From contig NZ_JAANOQ010000004.1 of assembly GCF_011305415.1 (NCBI RefSeq), positions 186,001 through 250,000 of the forward strand: 64,000 bases of DNA. Direction: 5' to 3'. The notes below the pieces were generated by a model, which did not search any database, was not told where the DNA came from, and saw only the letters and a program-made list of their open reading frames with translations. The DNA comes from Flavobacterium bernardetii (lineage in GTDB: Bacteria; Bacteroidota; Bacteroidia; Flavobacteriales; Flavobacteriaceae). The translations under genes and the position numbers were made by a program. Shown piece by piece: positions 35,849-43,686 of this stretch. The number at the start of each line of letters is the position of its first letter. Position 1 is the stretch's first letter.

Positions 35849-36364
35849 TTATAATAATTGGTGCTTCAGTTTTATGAGAACTTCTTTTTTACATGAAACT
35901 GAAACTGAAATTTTCATCTTATCTATTAGTGTTATAGAATCACTGTTGAAGTTGTCAATTTTTGAACTGTTTATGATAAAACTTTTATGTGTTTGTATGA
36001 AATTTTCCGGTAATTTGAATATAAAATCTTTTATAGTGGATCTGAATCGATATTCTTGTTCGGTAGTTTTTAAAATTAGATAGTTTTTTTCGCTTTTAAT
36101 AGAAAGAATTGTATCGAACATGATTTTTTGATATGCATCTCTAAGTTTAATAAATACAAAATCTTTTTCAGCTGGATGATTTTGTTCATTGAAATTTGGA
36201 GTATCCGTTTCATTGGAAGAGAATTTGTTTATTTCTTTAGATTTCTTTGCCCAATCCTCTGATACATTTGTTATATGCTTAGAAGTTTCATGAATACCGG
36301 AATAAGGACCTGAACTAGATCTGATTTTGGTATTTCTAGCGTGGTTTAATTCTGTTTCAATCAT
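35849..36364 (-). CDS. LytTR-domain DNA-binding protein, copy 1
   Basis: A 171-residue protein: a polar N-terminal ~65 residues without known domain, then a LytTR domain (~70-168) with FVFIKLRDAYQKI, ILSIKSEKNYLILKT, FIQTHKSFIINSSKI and VSVSCKKEVLIKL. There is no receiver domain, so it is a stand-alone LytTR regulator. It is about 75% identical by eye to copy 2 at 37330-37860, but the first ATG of copy 2 is changed here and translation probably begins at a later ATG (MIETEL). Single-base length differences and stops lie just upstream. A terminator-like hairpin precedes it at 36463-36497. The target is probably the S74 adhesin locus next door; this is inference. Confidence 0.75.
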   Translation of the reverse strand: MIETELNHARNTKIRSSSGPYSGIHETSKHITNVSEDWAKKSKEINKFSSNETDTPNFNEQNHPAEKDFVFIKLRDAYQKIMFDTILSIKSEKNYLILKTTEQEYRFRSTIKDFIFKLPENFIQTHKSFIINSSKIDNFNSDSITLIDKMKISVSVSCKKEVLIKLKHQLL

Positions 36365-36462
36365 TAAATCAATAGTTATTCTTTTATTATTTTGTTTAGT
36401 TTTTTTGCCTTTTAGGTTTATGTTTTTTTAATAATTCGATTTTCTTTTTTATGAATTTGTTT

Positions 36463-36497
36463 AAAAAAGGGTGCTTTTTGACAAGACAACCCTCTTT
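36463..36497 (-). promoter_or_regulatory. Leader hairpin (attenuator-like), copy 1
   Basis: AAAAAGGGT (36464-36472) pairs with ACCCTCTTT (36489-36497) around a 16-nt loop. Read on the minus strand it is a stem followed by a T run about 100 nt before the start of LytTR copy 1. The loop is identical to that of copy 2 at 37939-37974, and the loop-closing pair is T:A here but G:C there. A TAATTTGTTTG sequence just upstream is shared by both copies and may be a promoter. Confidence 0.6.
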
Positions 36498-36589
36498 GTC
36501 AAACAAATTAAATTTTTACGGTTCAGAATAGTTTTAAATGCCTTTAGGTTTAACTTACGTGGCCTATTAAGAGTCATTGGTTTTTATTA

Positions 36590-36900
36590 TGTAATTAAAA
36601 CAGGAGAAGTTTCCACTAGATGTAATTCTTCTGTCGGTGCCGTTGTACCTTATCCCTAAAAGACCCGTGGCCCCACACGAATTCTTTCTATGTTGTTTGT
36701 CGCGATGTTCATGTCGTTTGCATCGATAGTTTCTATAAAATTTGCTCCCGCTGTTGTTTCAGCTTCCCGTTTAAACTCCATCCTGAGCCTCCTCCAATTG
36801 ACTTCTGGACCCCCACCCAGTTGTAAAATCCGGCGGTTGCATCAGTTTGGTAAACTAGTAAGCTGTTCGCGGGAGCAATAATAGTCACTCGTTGTGCTTT
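36590..36900 (-). pseudogene. Degenerate N-terminal fragment of an S74 adhesin gene
   Basis: Read on the minus strand in shifting frames it gives APANSLLVYQTDATAGFYNW, GGGSGWSLNG, TTAGANFIETIDAND and NNIERIRV, then ATGLLGI. These match residues ~50-150 of the intact S74 protein encoded at 42114-43367 almost position by position. At least three frameshifts and several stops are present. The signal-peptide end and everything after about residue 160 are missing, and LytTR copy 1 begins its leader soon after. Confidence 0.85.
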
Positions 36901-37022
36901 TTATGTTGTTATTTGGTTTTAAGTGTGACGAAAATTAAGAGCTGTTATTCTTTTTTTTTTGTAAAATTAAGTTTATGAAATTTCAAACACCAAATAACCA
37001 CTACTACATAACTACTGCATAA
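36901..37022. other. Non-coding junction between two S74 fragments
   Basis: A short A+T-rich stretch without a reading frame. It includes a near-repeat of CATAACTACT at about 37005-37026. No gene or clear regulatory signal is visible. Confidence 0.3.
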
Positions 37023-37290
37023 CTACTTCAATATGTTTATTTTTTTAAGTAATTTTTTTATTTTTTCGTTTCTGATCTCTAATTCTTTGATTTTAGCTTC
37101 TTGTTCTTGTATCGCTTTGATAGCAACAGGAATAATTTTAGAGTAATTTACTGATAATCGTTCTCCTGCTTCTTTAACTAAAATACCTAGGGTTTCTTCT
37201 CGTTCCTTCCATTGGAAAGTTTCTACCACTTTTGGTATAACGTCTACCACTTCTTGTGCTGAAAAACCAATTTTAATGAATGGGATACAT
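37023..37290 (-). pseudogene. C-terminal fragment of an S74 adhesin gene
   Basis: The frame encodes PFIKIGFSAQEVVDVIPKVV and continues through FQWKEREE, GILVKEAGERLSVNYSKIIP and the coiled coil AIQEQEAKIKELEIRNEK. It matches the last ~85 residues of the intact S74 protein at 39071-40804 with few changes. There is no start region; upstream the sequence turns directly into the 3' end of LytTR copy 2. It is a broken gene end, not an expressed protein as far as can be seen. Confidence 0.85.
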
Positions 37291-37329
37291 TTAAATTAAA
37301 ACGATAAACAATATTTTAGGATTTAAAAA

Positions 37330-37860
37330 CTATAATAATTGATGCTGCAATTTTATGAGAACATCTTTTTTACAGGAAATTGAAATTGAAATTTTCATAT
37401 TATCAATTAGTGTTATTGTATCACTGTTGAAATTTTCAATTTTTGAACTGTTTATGATAAAACTTTTATGTGTCTGTATAAAATTCTCTGGTAATTTGAA
37501 GATGAAATCCTTAATAGTAGATCTGAATCGATATTCTTTTTCAGTGGTCTTTATGTTTAAATAGTTTTTTTCGCTTTTAATGAAAAGAATTGTGTTGAGC
37601 ATTATTTTTTGATATTTACTCCTCAGTTTTATAAAAACAAAATCTCTTTCAACAGGATGATGTTGTTCAATTAAATTTGGAGTATCTGTTTCATAAGAAG
37701 AGAATTCATTTGTTTCTTGAAAAAACTTAGTCATTTCATTGGATACTTTTGTTATATGCTTTGTATCTTCATGACTATTGCAATATGAGCATGTATTAGA
37801 CCTGATTTTGTTATTACCTGTTTGGTTTAGTTCTGTCTCAATAATTAAATCAGTAATCAT
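37330..37860 (-). CDS. LytTR-domain DNA-binding protein, copy 2
   Basis: A 176-residue protein from the ATG at 37860 (MITDLIIETELNQ); the frame is open for 41 further codons upstream, but those overlap a leader hairpin and have only a TTG start. The LytTR domain (~75-174) has FVFIKLRSKYQKIML, ILFIKSEKNYLNIKT and FIQTHKSFIINSSKI. The N-terminal region contains CSYCNSHEDTKH, absent from copy 1. It is the better preserved member of the pair. No receiver domain. It lies between S74 gene fragments and the secreted-protein gene at 38179-38880, and is probably a local regulator. Confidence 0.8.
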   Translation of the reverse strand: MITDLIIETELNQTGNNKIRSNTCSYCNSHEDTKHITKVSNEMTKFFQETNEFSSYETDTPNLIEQHHPVERDFVFIKLRSKYQKIMLNTILFIKSEKNYLNIKTTEKEYRFRSTIKDFIFKLPENFIQTHKSFIINSSKIENFNSDTITLIDNMKISISISCKKDVLIKLQHQLL

Positions 37861-37938
37861 TCTCTCTATTATTTTGTTTTGTTTTCTTTTAGATTTATGT
37901 TTTTTTAATAATTCGATTTTTTTTTTATGAATTTGTTT

Positions 37939-37974
37939 AAAAAAGGGGGCTTTTTGACAAGACACCCCTTTTTT
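37939..37974 (-). promoter_or_regulatory. Leader hairpin (attenuator-like), copy 2
   Basis: AAAAAAGGGG (37939-37948) pairs perfectly with CCCCTTTTTT (37965-37974) around the 16-nt loop GCTTTTTGACAAGACA. On the minus strand it is a GC stem followed by T, 80 nt before the LytTR copy 2 start: the form of an intrinsic terminator inside a leader. It could end upstream transcription or attenuate LytTR expression. Confidence 0.65.
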
Positions 37975-37983
37975 CCCAAACAA

Positions 37984-38178
37984 ATTATTTTTTTAATGGA
38001 CAAATAAATTATCTTTTGTATAAACCGGAACTTTAATGTTTAATCCTTATGATTTTGCATTAATAAAATTATATGGAGATAATCTTTCAAAACAATAGAC
38101 AGAACCAGTCTTTTTATGGGGATTTAGATCACTTAATTTGTTGGTTTTTAATGAAATATATCTTTGTGATGCGTTGAG
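37984..38178. other. Intergenic region upstream of LytTR copy 2
   Basis: 195 bp without a gene. It should contain the promoter of the LytTR copy 2 leader (a TAATTTGTTTG sequence lies directly before the hairpin) and the 3' UTR of the next minus-strand gene. No clear terminator for that gene is visible. Confidence 0.3.
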
Positions 38179-38880
38179 TTAATCTTTAATAAAAACTTGC
38201 ACAGACATTGTTGCTCTACCCCAATTGTAATTTGTACCAGTACTCCACATATTATACCTAATAGTTGGTATTATTGTCGTATAGGTGCTATACATTTCCA
38301 TATAGCCGTTTAATGCATATGTAATGACAGTTGGTGATGCATTTGGTGCAAAAGTTTCTGTATAAGTTGTTGTAACCGCAAACATTTGAAAAATTTCTGC
38401 TGGTGATCCAAGTTGTTTGTCAATTGTAAATTTTCTGGAACCTTCTTCAGCTTCAACAGTATTTTTTAAAAAGCGAATTCCTAAATAACCACTAAAATCA
38501 TCTTCCGTTGCAAGCCCCATTGGAACAGAATAATGGACCACAACTTTTGCGTTTTTGTTTGCAGGAATGGTTACTGTTTGTGATATTCCTAAATTTATAT
38601 CGTTTTTAGTAAGTGTTGCTGTACTTGGGGGTGTATAATCTACTGCGGCGGTCGCATCCACAGAAACCAAATCATATAATACATAATTATTACTTACACC
38701 TACATTACCAGAAGCATCAACAGTTAATGATGTTGAAGCGTTTGTAACGGGTAAAGTCCTAATTCTCACTTCCCCATTTACATCTAATGTTTTTGTTGGA
38801 GCAGTTGTATTTATTCCTACTTGAGAACTCATTTTATTAGTAGACATAACTACAAATAAAATTAAAAAATTTACTTTCAT
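38179..38880 (-). CDS. Secreted protein with VGINTTAP head motif
   Basis: A 233-residue protein with a signal peptide (ending near KMSSQ). The mature start VGINTTAPTKTLDVNGEVRI is the short head motif shared with the S74 adhesins encoded next to it, here followed by an unrelated beta-rich C-terminal part (~75-233) with no catalytic motif I know. There is neither an S74 chaperone domain nor a T9SS sorting domain. It may be a cell-surface or extracellular accessory of the adhesin locus. It has its own promoter candidate and is not part of the S74 operon (190 bp gap). Confidence 0.75.
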   Translation of the reverse strand: MKVNFLILFVVMSTNKMSSQVGINTTAPTKTLDVNGEVRIRTLPVTNASTSLTVDASGNVGVSNNYVLYDLVSVDATAAVDYTPPSTATLTKNDINLGISQTVTIPANKNAKVVVHYSVPMGLATEDDFSGYLGIRFLKNTVEAEEGSRKFTIDKQLGSPAEIFQMFAVTTTYTETFAPNASPTVITYALNGYMEMYSTYTTIIPTIRYNMWSTGTNYNWGRATMSVQVFIKD

Positions 38881-38905
38881 TTTGTTTTTTTGATATTTTC
38901 AGATG

Positions 38906-38933
38906 CAAATGTATTTACAAATATAAAACCAAA
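38906..38933 (-). promoter_or_regulatory. Promoter candidate for the VGINTTAP protein
   Basis: On the minus strand a TTTG (38933-38930) is followed after 16 bp by TACATTTG (38913-38906). A second box, TATATTTG, lies at 38925-38918. The start codon is 25 bp from the nearer box. Confidence 0.5.
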
Positions 38934-39070
38934 GCATTATTGCATCTCACTAATATCTCACTAGAATATATTTTTATCTCAATAAAATATAATGTTTTCT
39001 TGTTTTTTTTTTACTTTGTTTAAGCAATTCTAGTTTACGCGCTTTATAATAGATGTGTACTAAATGAATT

Positions 39071-40804
39071 TTAATATTTTGTAATCAATTGTTTTAATTT
39101 TTCATTTGTGATCTCTAATTCTTTGATCTTAGCTTCTTGTTCTTGAATAGCCTTAACTATAACTGGAATGATTTCCGAATAGTTTACCGCCAATCGCTCT
39201 CCTACTTCTTTAACTAAAATACCTGGGTTTTCTTCTCGTTCTTTCCATTGATAGGTTTCTACTACTTCTGGTAAAACCAGTAATAATTCTTGTGCTGAAA
39301 AACCAATTTTCGGACTCTTTTCTTCTTCTGGGATAATAAAATCATCTAATCTTTCTTTTTTCCATTTATATGTTATTGGATTCAATTTCATAATTTGATC
39401 TATTCCATAAGGGAGAGGTTGTATTTCGGTCATTTTGGTAACATCAGCAAGTCTGGAAACTAAGCTCGTCCAAACAGTTACCCATCTATTAGTTGGTGAA
39501 CCTAAATTTTGCACTCCTGTTGTAAGTGGAACCAATGGATAACCAAAACCCCAATCTGCCACCCCGTCTCTAATGTATTCAACCGAACCGAGACTAAGAA
39601 CAGTACCTGAGGTAGCGCCGTTATAAACATGTAAATTATGAGTAGATGCAGTTGGTGTACCTACTTTTACGTAACCTTGGTGATAAATAGGGTCAGAATT
39701 AGTAATACCACTGGTAAATGCCCAGTCATCATCTGAACCTCCCACACCTGCTGGTTTCCATGTAGCAACTCCATTTGTATCTGATGTTAGCGCATAGCCA
39801 TTAGCTTGTGTTCCATCATTTATTCGAAATAAGGTTGGAGGAGAGGTAACAACTACATTATCCAATGAAGCTCCCATATCATCTGTTGCTATATATGTGA
39901 AACGCAATGAATAACTATTGCCTACTGTGTATCCAGTAACGGATTGAGAAAAATTAACTTCACCTGAATCACTAGTCAGTGGTCCTAAGAGAGTAGATGC
40001 TACACTTGATGTTGTTTCATTATATAGATCTACTTGAAAGCTTTCGCCTCCATCATACCAATTATAATTGTAATCAAAAGAAACGTTCATACTTGCTACA
40101 TTAATGACACCAATTTTTAGAACTAAAGTAGCATTCTGATTAGCACATTCGCTGGAACCATAATCTATTGTAGCCCTTCTATTTGTACATTTAGTTGCAC
40201 ATGTTGCGTTTGCGTTATCCGTATTTTGGATTTTCCACTTATTAACACAGACAATATTCTCCTTAGAATAAGGATTGTTAGTTGTAACCAGTGATACATT
40301 TCCAAGTGGAACTGATTCAAAATCTTGACTGAATAATGTTCCCCCTGAACCGGTAAGGTCTTTTAAATGAAATAACGTTGATGGTGTGATAGTCCCAATA
40401 CCTATATTTCCACCAGCAGTAATGCGCATTGCTTCTGTGTTGTTTGTTTTTATTACAAAATCTTGCCCGTCTGTAGTTCCTAATTTATTAGCAGCCGGTG
40501 TTGTTGAAGCATTACCTGTTAAGCCCCAGCTAGAACCACTACCAAAGGTTGCCCATGCCGTACCATTGTAATAATAAAATCCTGGACTGGCATCTGTTTG
40601 ATAAATTAATAAGCCGTTTTGTGTTGCACCAACAGGTATTGAGCCACGCTGCGCTAGTGTCATACGAGGTATTAACACCCCTTTTGTCGAGCTTACTATA
40701 TCAAGAGCAGCACTCGTATTAGGTGATGTGGTTCCTATGCCAACCTGTGCAAATAGAGGTAGGTTTACTAGCAATATAACTAATAGTTGTAAATATTTTT
40801 TCAT
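39071..40804 (-). CDS. S74-type (endosialidase chaperone) adhesin A with jelly-roll insertion
   Basis: A 577-residue secreted protein. Signal peptide to about residue 19 (LFAQ), head motif VGIGTTSPNTSAALDI, LIPRMTLAQR, an NGLLIYQTD...GFYYYNGTAW repeat, then an insertion of ~165 residues (~151-318) resembling a beta-jelly-roll with six Cys (CVNKW, CATKC, ECANQ). The C-terminal ~115 residues are the S74 intramolecular chaperone with coiled-coil end. Where the sister proteins have S-D-x3-K (Ser and Lys five apart, the known self-cleavage pair of this family), this one reads ADVTKM, so both residues are missing. It probably forms a trimer that keeps its chaperone. Last gene of the three-gene S74 operon. 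Confidence 0.82.
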   Translation of the reverse strand: MKKYLQLLVILLVNLPLFAQVGIGTTSPNTSAALDIVSSTKGVLIPRMTLAQRGSIPVGATQNGLLIYQTDASPGFYYYNGTAWATFGSGSSWGLTGNASTTPAANKLGTTDGQDFVIKTNNTEAMRITAGGNIGIGTITPSTLFHLKDLTGSGGTLFSQDFESVPLGNVSLVTTNNPYSKENIVCVNKWKIQNTDNANATCATKCTNRRATIDYGSSECANQNATLVLKIGVINVASMNVSFDYNYNWYDGGESFQVDLYNETTSSVASTLLGPLTSDSGEVNFSQSVTGYTVGNSYSLRFTYIATDDMGASLDNVVVTSPPTLFRINDGTQANGYALTSDTNGVATWKPAGVGGSDDDWAFTSGITNSDPIYHQGYVKVGTPTASTHNLHVYNGATSGTVLSLGSVEYIRDGVADWGFGYPLVPLTTGVQNLGSPTNRWVTVWTSLVSRLADVTKMTEIQPLPYGIDQIMKLNPITYKWKKERLDDFIIPEEEKSPKIGFSAQELLLVLPEVVETYQWKEREENPGILVKEVGERLAVNYSEIIPVIVKAIQEQEAKIKELEITNEKLKQLITKY

Positions 40805-40852
40805 TTCAGAATTGATTTAATTAAGTGCAGACAATTAATAGGATTAAATATA

Positions 40853-42109
40853 TTATTTAAGCTTTTTAATTAATTCTTCAATTTTTTGTGTTTGTTTTTC
40901 TATTTGTTCAATACTATATTGATGTTCCTGAGTTGCTTTTACAATAACAGGAAGAATATCATCATAGGTTACTAATAAGTTTGGTGTATTTTCTTTTACA
41001 TAAACTAAATTGTTTTTCTTATCTCTTTTTGCAACCCAATTGGTACTAATAACAACTTCGGGAATTTGTTTCTGTAATTCCTGAGCAATAAAACCTATCT
41101 CCATTTTTTTTAACGGGCTTTCATATTTTTCCGGGCTTTCATACTTTTTTTTCCAATTGTAACTTACAGGTCGCAATTTTAGTAATGTATTCAAACCATA
41201 ACTTAATGGTTTTATCTGTGTCTTTTCTCTTAAATCTGAAGTAGAATTAATTCCATTTACTGTTTGAGTCTCATCCCATCGATTAGCAGAAGTTCCAAGA
41301 CTTATGGAATTATTGACAATAGGAACCAAATTGTGACTAAACCCTGTTAAGTTGTCGTAATCGTGAATGTATTCATTAGAACCAACCCCTATTTGAGTTC
41401 CATTTCCAGTTCCATTATCTATATCCATTAAACAACTAGTTAGTGAAGGGTTATAATCGGTAGCTGCAGCTACACCAATAGTTGTTTGACCACTGCGTTT
41501 TATAACGTCTGCGTTTGTGGTTCCACTTACAAAATCCCAATCGAAGTCTGCGAATCCTAATATGCCAGGATTTGTCCAAGTTGCATTACCACTTGCATCA
41601 GAAAACATTAGATAACCATTAGTCTGATTGCCATCTTGAATTCTTAGAACGGGACCTGTACCATTACCTAAATGTAGTTTATTCTGGGGATTTGTGTTTG
41701 CAATACCTATCTTACCGTTAGAGGTAAAACGCATAGCTTCATTACCATTTGTTTTTACAACAAAGTCTTTCACATCTGTAGTACCTATATAATTTGTTGC
41801 CGAACTTGTCCCTGAATTTCCAGTAATACTCCACCCAGATCCACCGCCAAAACTGACCCATGCTGTTCCATTATAATAATAAAAACCTGGAGTAGCATCT
41901 GTTTGATAAATTAACAAACCGTTTTGTGTTGCACCTACTGTTATTAAATTGCGCTGTGCTTGAGTCATTCTCGGGATTAAAATCCCGCCAGTTGAGCTAA
42001 GTATTTCTAAATTAGCACTTGTATTTGGGTTGGTTGTGCCAATTCCAACTTGTGCATAAATAGCAGTACTTGTGCATAAGATAATTATTAATTGAATTAT
42101 TTTTCTCAT
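40853..42109 (-). CDS. S74-type (endosialidase chaperone) adhesin B
   Basis: A 418-residue protein from the ATG at 42109 (MRKIIQLIII); an in-frame ATG 21 bp upstream would overlap the previous gene. Signal peptide ends at IYAQ, followed by VGIGTTNPNTSANLEI, LIPRMTQAQR and the NGLLIYQTDATPGFYYYNGT repeat. A second VGIG-like block IGIANTNPQNKLHLGNG lies at ~145. The C-terminal chaperone has the complete SDLREK motif with Ser and Lys in place, then MEIGFIAQELQKQIPEVV and a coiled coil. Members trimerise and release the chaperone by self-cleavage. It starts 4 bp after adhesin C. Confidence 0.85.
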   Translation of the reverse strand: MRKIIQLIIILCTSTAIYAQVGIGTTNPNTSANLEILSSTGGILIPRMTQAQRNLITVGATQNGLLIYQTDATPGFYYYNGTAWVSFGGGSGWSITGNSGTSSATNYIGTTDVKDFVVKTNGNEAMRFTSNGKIGIANTNPQNKLHLGNGTGPVLRIQDGNQTNGYLMFSDASGNATWTNPGILGFADFDWDFVSGTTNADVIKRSGQTTIGVAAATDYNPSLTSCLMDIDNGTGNGTQIGVGSNEYIHDYDNLTGFSHNLVPIVNNSISLGTSANRWDETQTVNGINSTSDLREKTQIKPLSYGLNTLLKLRPVSYNWKKKYESPEKYESPLKKMEIGFIAQELQKQIPEVVISTNWVAKRDKKNNLVYVKENTPNLLVTYDDILPVIVKATQEHQYSIEQIEKQTQKIEELIKKLK

Positions 42110-42113
42110 CTTT

Positions 42114-43367
42114 TTATTTTTGTTTTGCATTAAGCTCTTCTACTTTTTTAAGTAAAGCGTTATTTTCATTTTGTAATTTTATAATTCTTTGGTGTTGCTC
42201 TTGTTTTGCTTTAACTATAAGAGGTAATAATGCTTCGTAGTTCATTGATAAAAGATCATTTTTTGTGTATTCAAATTTATCTGTTTCACTTTCACCATTT
42301 TTTTTCAATGAATGTGAAATAACGGTTTCGGGAATTATTTTCTCAACTTCTTGAGCTATAAAACCTAATTTTAGTTCCCTTTCTTCAAGCGGAAGATTCA
42401 CACTTCCAATGGTAACCTCGTTCCATTTGTATGAAATGGGGTTTAGTTGCATTAATTCCTCTAAACCATAATTTAGATCGTGAATATCTTTTTTGAACTT
42501 TTTGTCAGAAGGTGTGTTTGCGTTGTTTATCGTATAAATGGTGTTCCATTCAAGAGTTGGCCCTATATTTCCTAAAGTAGAATATGCCGCACCAGGTGCT
42601 TTTACTAGACTATGACTCACTCTAATTTCATTATTCCCTTCTTGAAAATATTCAACGTCTCCTATGCCGAGGGTAGTAGTACCAATTCCATTGTCAACAT
42701 CTAAAGTATGTGTTGAAGTTCCTATTCTGCCTATAACTACATTGCCTCCAGTATGATAAGCAGGATCTGCAAAACCACTACCACTCAAAAAGCGCCAGTC
42801 ATCATCAGCGCCAGTTGCTGCTGTGGTATTGGCCCAATAGGCATTACCATTTGCATCAGACTTTAATATTTTATTGACTCCTTCGTTTCCGTCTTGAAAC
42901 CTAAAAACTGGAGAAGTACCCACTAAGTGTAATTCTTCTGTTGGTGACGTTGTACCTATACCTATTAAACCCGTTGCATTCACGCGAATTCTTTCTGTGT
43001 TATTTGTAGAGATATTCAATCCGTTTGCATCGGTAGTTCCAATGAAATTGGTTCCAGCAGTTGTACCAGAGTCACCAGTAAGTGCCCATCCGGAGCCACC
43101 TCCAAATGTTTTCCAAACGGTACCATCCCAATAATAAAACCCAGCGGTTAAATTGTTTTGATAAACCAGTAAACCGTTAGCGGGAGTACCAATAGCCAAT
43201 CTTTGTACTTGTGTCATTCTAGGGATTAGCATACCTCCCGTTGTGGAGGTAATATCCAGAGCTGAACTTGCGTTTGGGGTTGTTGTTCCAATACCTACCT
43301 GAGAAAATGAACACAGATGGGAAGTGAGTAGAACAAATAAAATTAAAATTTTTTTAAAGTGCTTCAT
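42114..43367 (-). CDS. S74-type (endosialidase chaperone) adhesin C
   Basis: A 417-residue protein with a signal peptide ending at CSFSQ, then VGIGTTTPNASSALDI, LIPRMTQVQRLAIG and NGLLVYQNN..GFYYWDGT. The central part repeats short IGIGTT-type motifs typical of tail-fibre-like shafts. The C-terminal chaperone has TPSDKKFKKDI (Ser and Lys five apart) and ELKLGFIAQEVEKIIPETVI, ending in a coiled coil. It is the first gene of the S74 operon and the closest relative of the broken fragment at 36590-36900. A regulator with TPR and LuxR-type domains is encoded divergently 319 bp away. Confidence 0.85.
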   Translation of the reverse strand: MKHFKKILILFVLLTSHLCSFSQVGIGTTTPNASSALDITSTTGGMLIPRMTQVQRLAIGTPANGLLVYQNNLTAGFYYWDGTVWKTFGGGSGWALTGDSGTTAGTNFIGTTDANGLNISTNNTERIRVNATGLIGIGTTSPTEELHLVGTSPVFRFQDGNEGVNKILKSDANGNAYWANTTAATGADDDWRFLSGSGFADPAYHTGGNVVIGRIGTSTHTLDVDNGIGTTTLGIGDVEYFQEGNNEIRVSHSLVKAPGAAYSTLGNIGPTLEWNTIYTINNANTPSDKKFKKDIHDLNYGLEELMQLNPISYKWNEVTIGSVNLPLEERELKLGFIAQEVEKIIPETVISHSLKKNGESETDKFEYTKNDLLSMNYEALLPLIVKAKQEQHQRIIKLQNENNALLKKVEELNAKQK

Positions 43368-43686
43368 TTTAAATTAGTTTTGGTTGTGATTTTTATGGTT
43401 GTATTTGGTTTTATTTCTTGCGAAAATTCGTTGCTTTTATTTTTTTTAAACAATTCAATCTTTCTCAGGATTTTATTGTTGATTGGGAATGTATATTGAA
43501 AGTAAAAATGCTTTTTTGTAATAATTTACCAATTAGGCATGAATTTCGTTTTTCAAATACCCAATTGTTATTTATACAAATCTATCTACAAGTCAGTGTT
43601 TTAGGATTTTTTTTATCTCCATATTTTCTCATCATATTGGGTTTTGTTCTCAATTTTATCTAACATTGCATTCAAATCTACATCAA
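43368..43686. promoter_or_regulatory. Divergent promoter region between S74 operon and regulator
   Basis: 319 bp between two divergent start codons. It must hold both promoters. A minus-strand TAGATTTG box (43584-43577) fits the -7 consensus for the adhesin operon, which would have a ~200-nt leader. A TAACATTG near 43659-43666, one base off the consensus, could serve the regulator. I see no clear operator palindrome. Confidence 0.4.

Noticed and set aside
36471..36881. Short plus-strand frames over the adhesin debris
   Set aside because: They are antisense to recognisable S74 and LytTR-leader sequence and have no supporting signal.
37861..37983. N-terminal extension of LytTR copy 2 by 41 codons
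   Set aside because: It begins at TTG and consists of the leader hairpin; in copy 1 the same stretch has length changes and a stop, so it is not conserved as protein.
36590..43367. Prophage tail region, suggested by tail-fibre-like S74 proteins
   Set aside because: No integrase, terminase, capsid, tail tube or lysis genes are nearby, and the proteins have Sec signal peptides, which phage fibres lack.
43418..43663. An 81-codon hydrophobic frame in the divergent S74/regulator gap
   Set aside because: It starts with TTG, looks like random A+T-rich translation, and lies where both promoters are needed.
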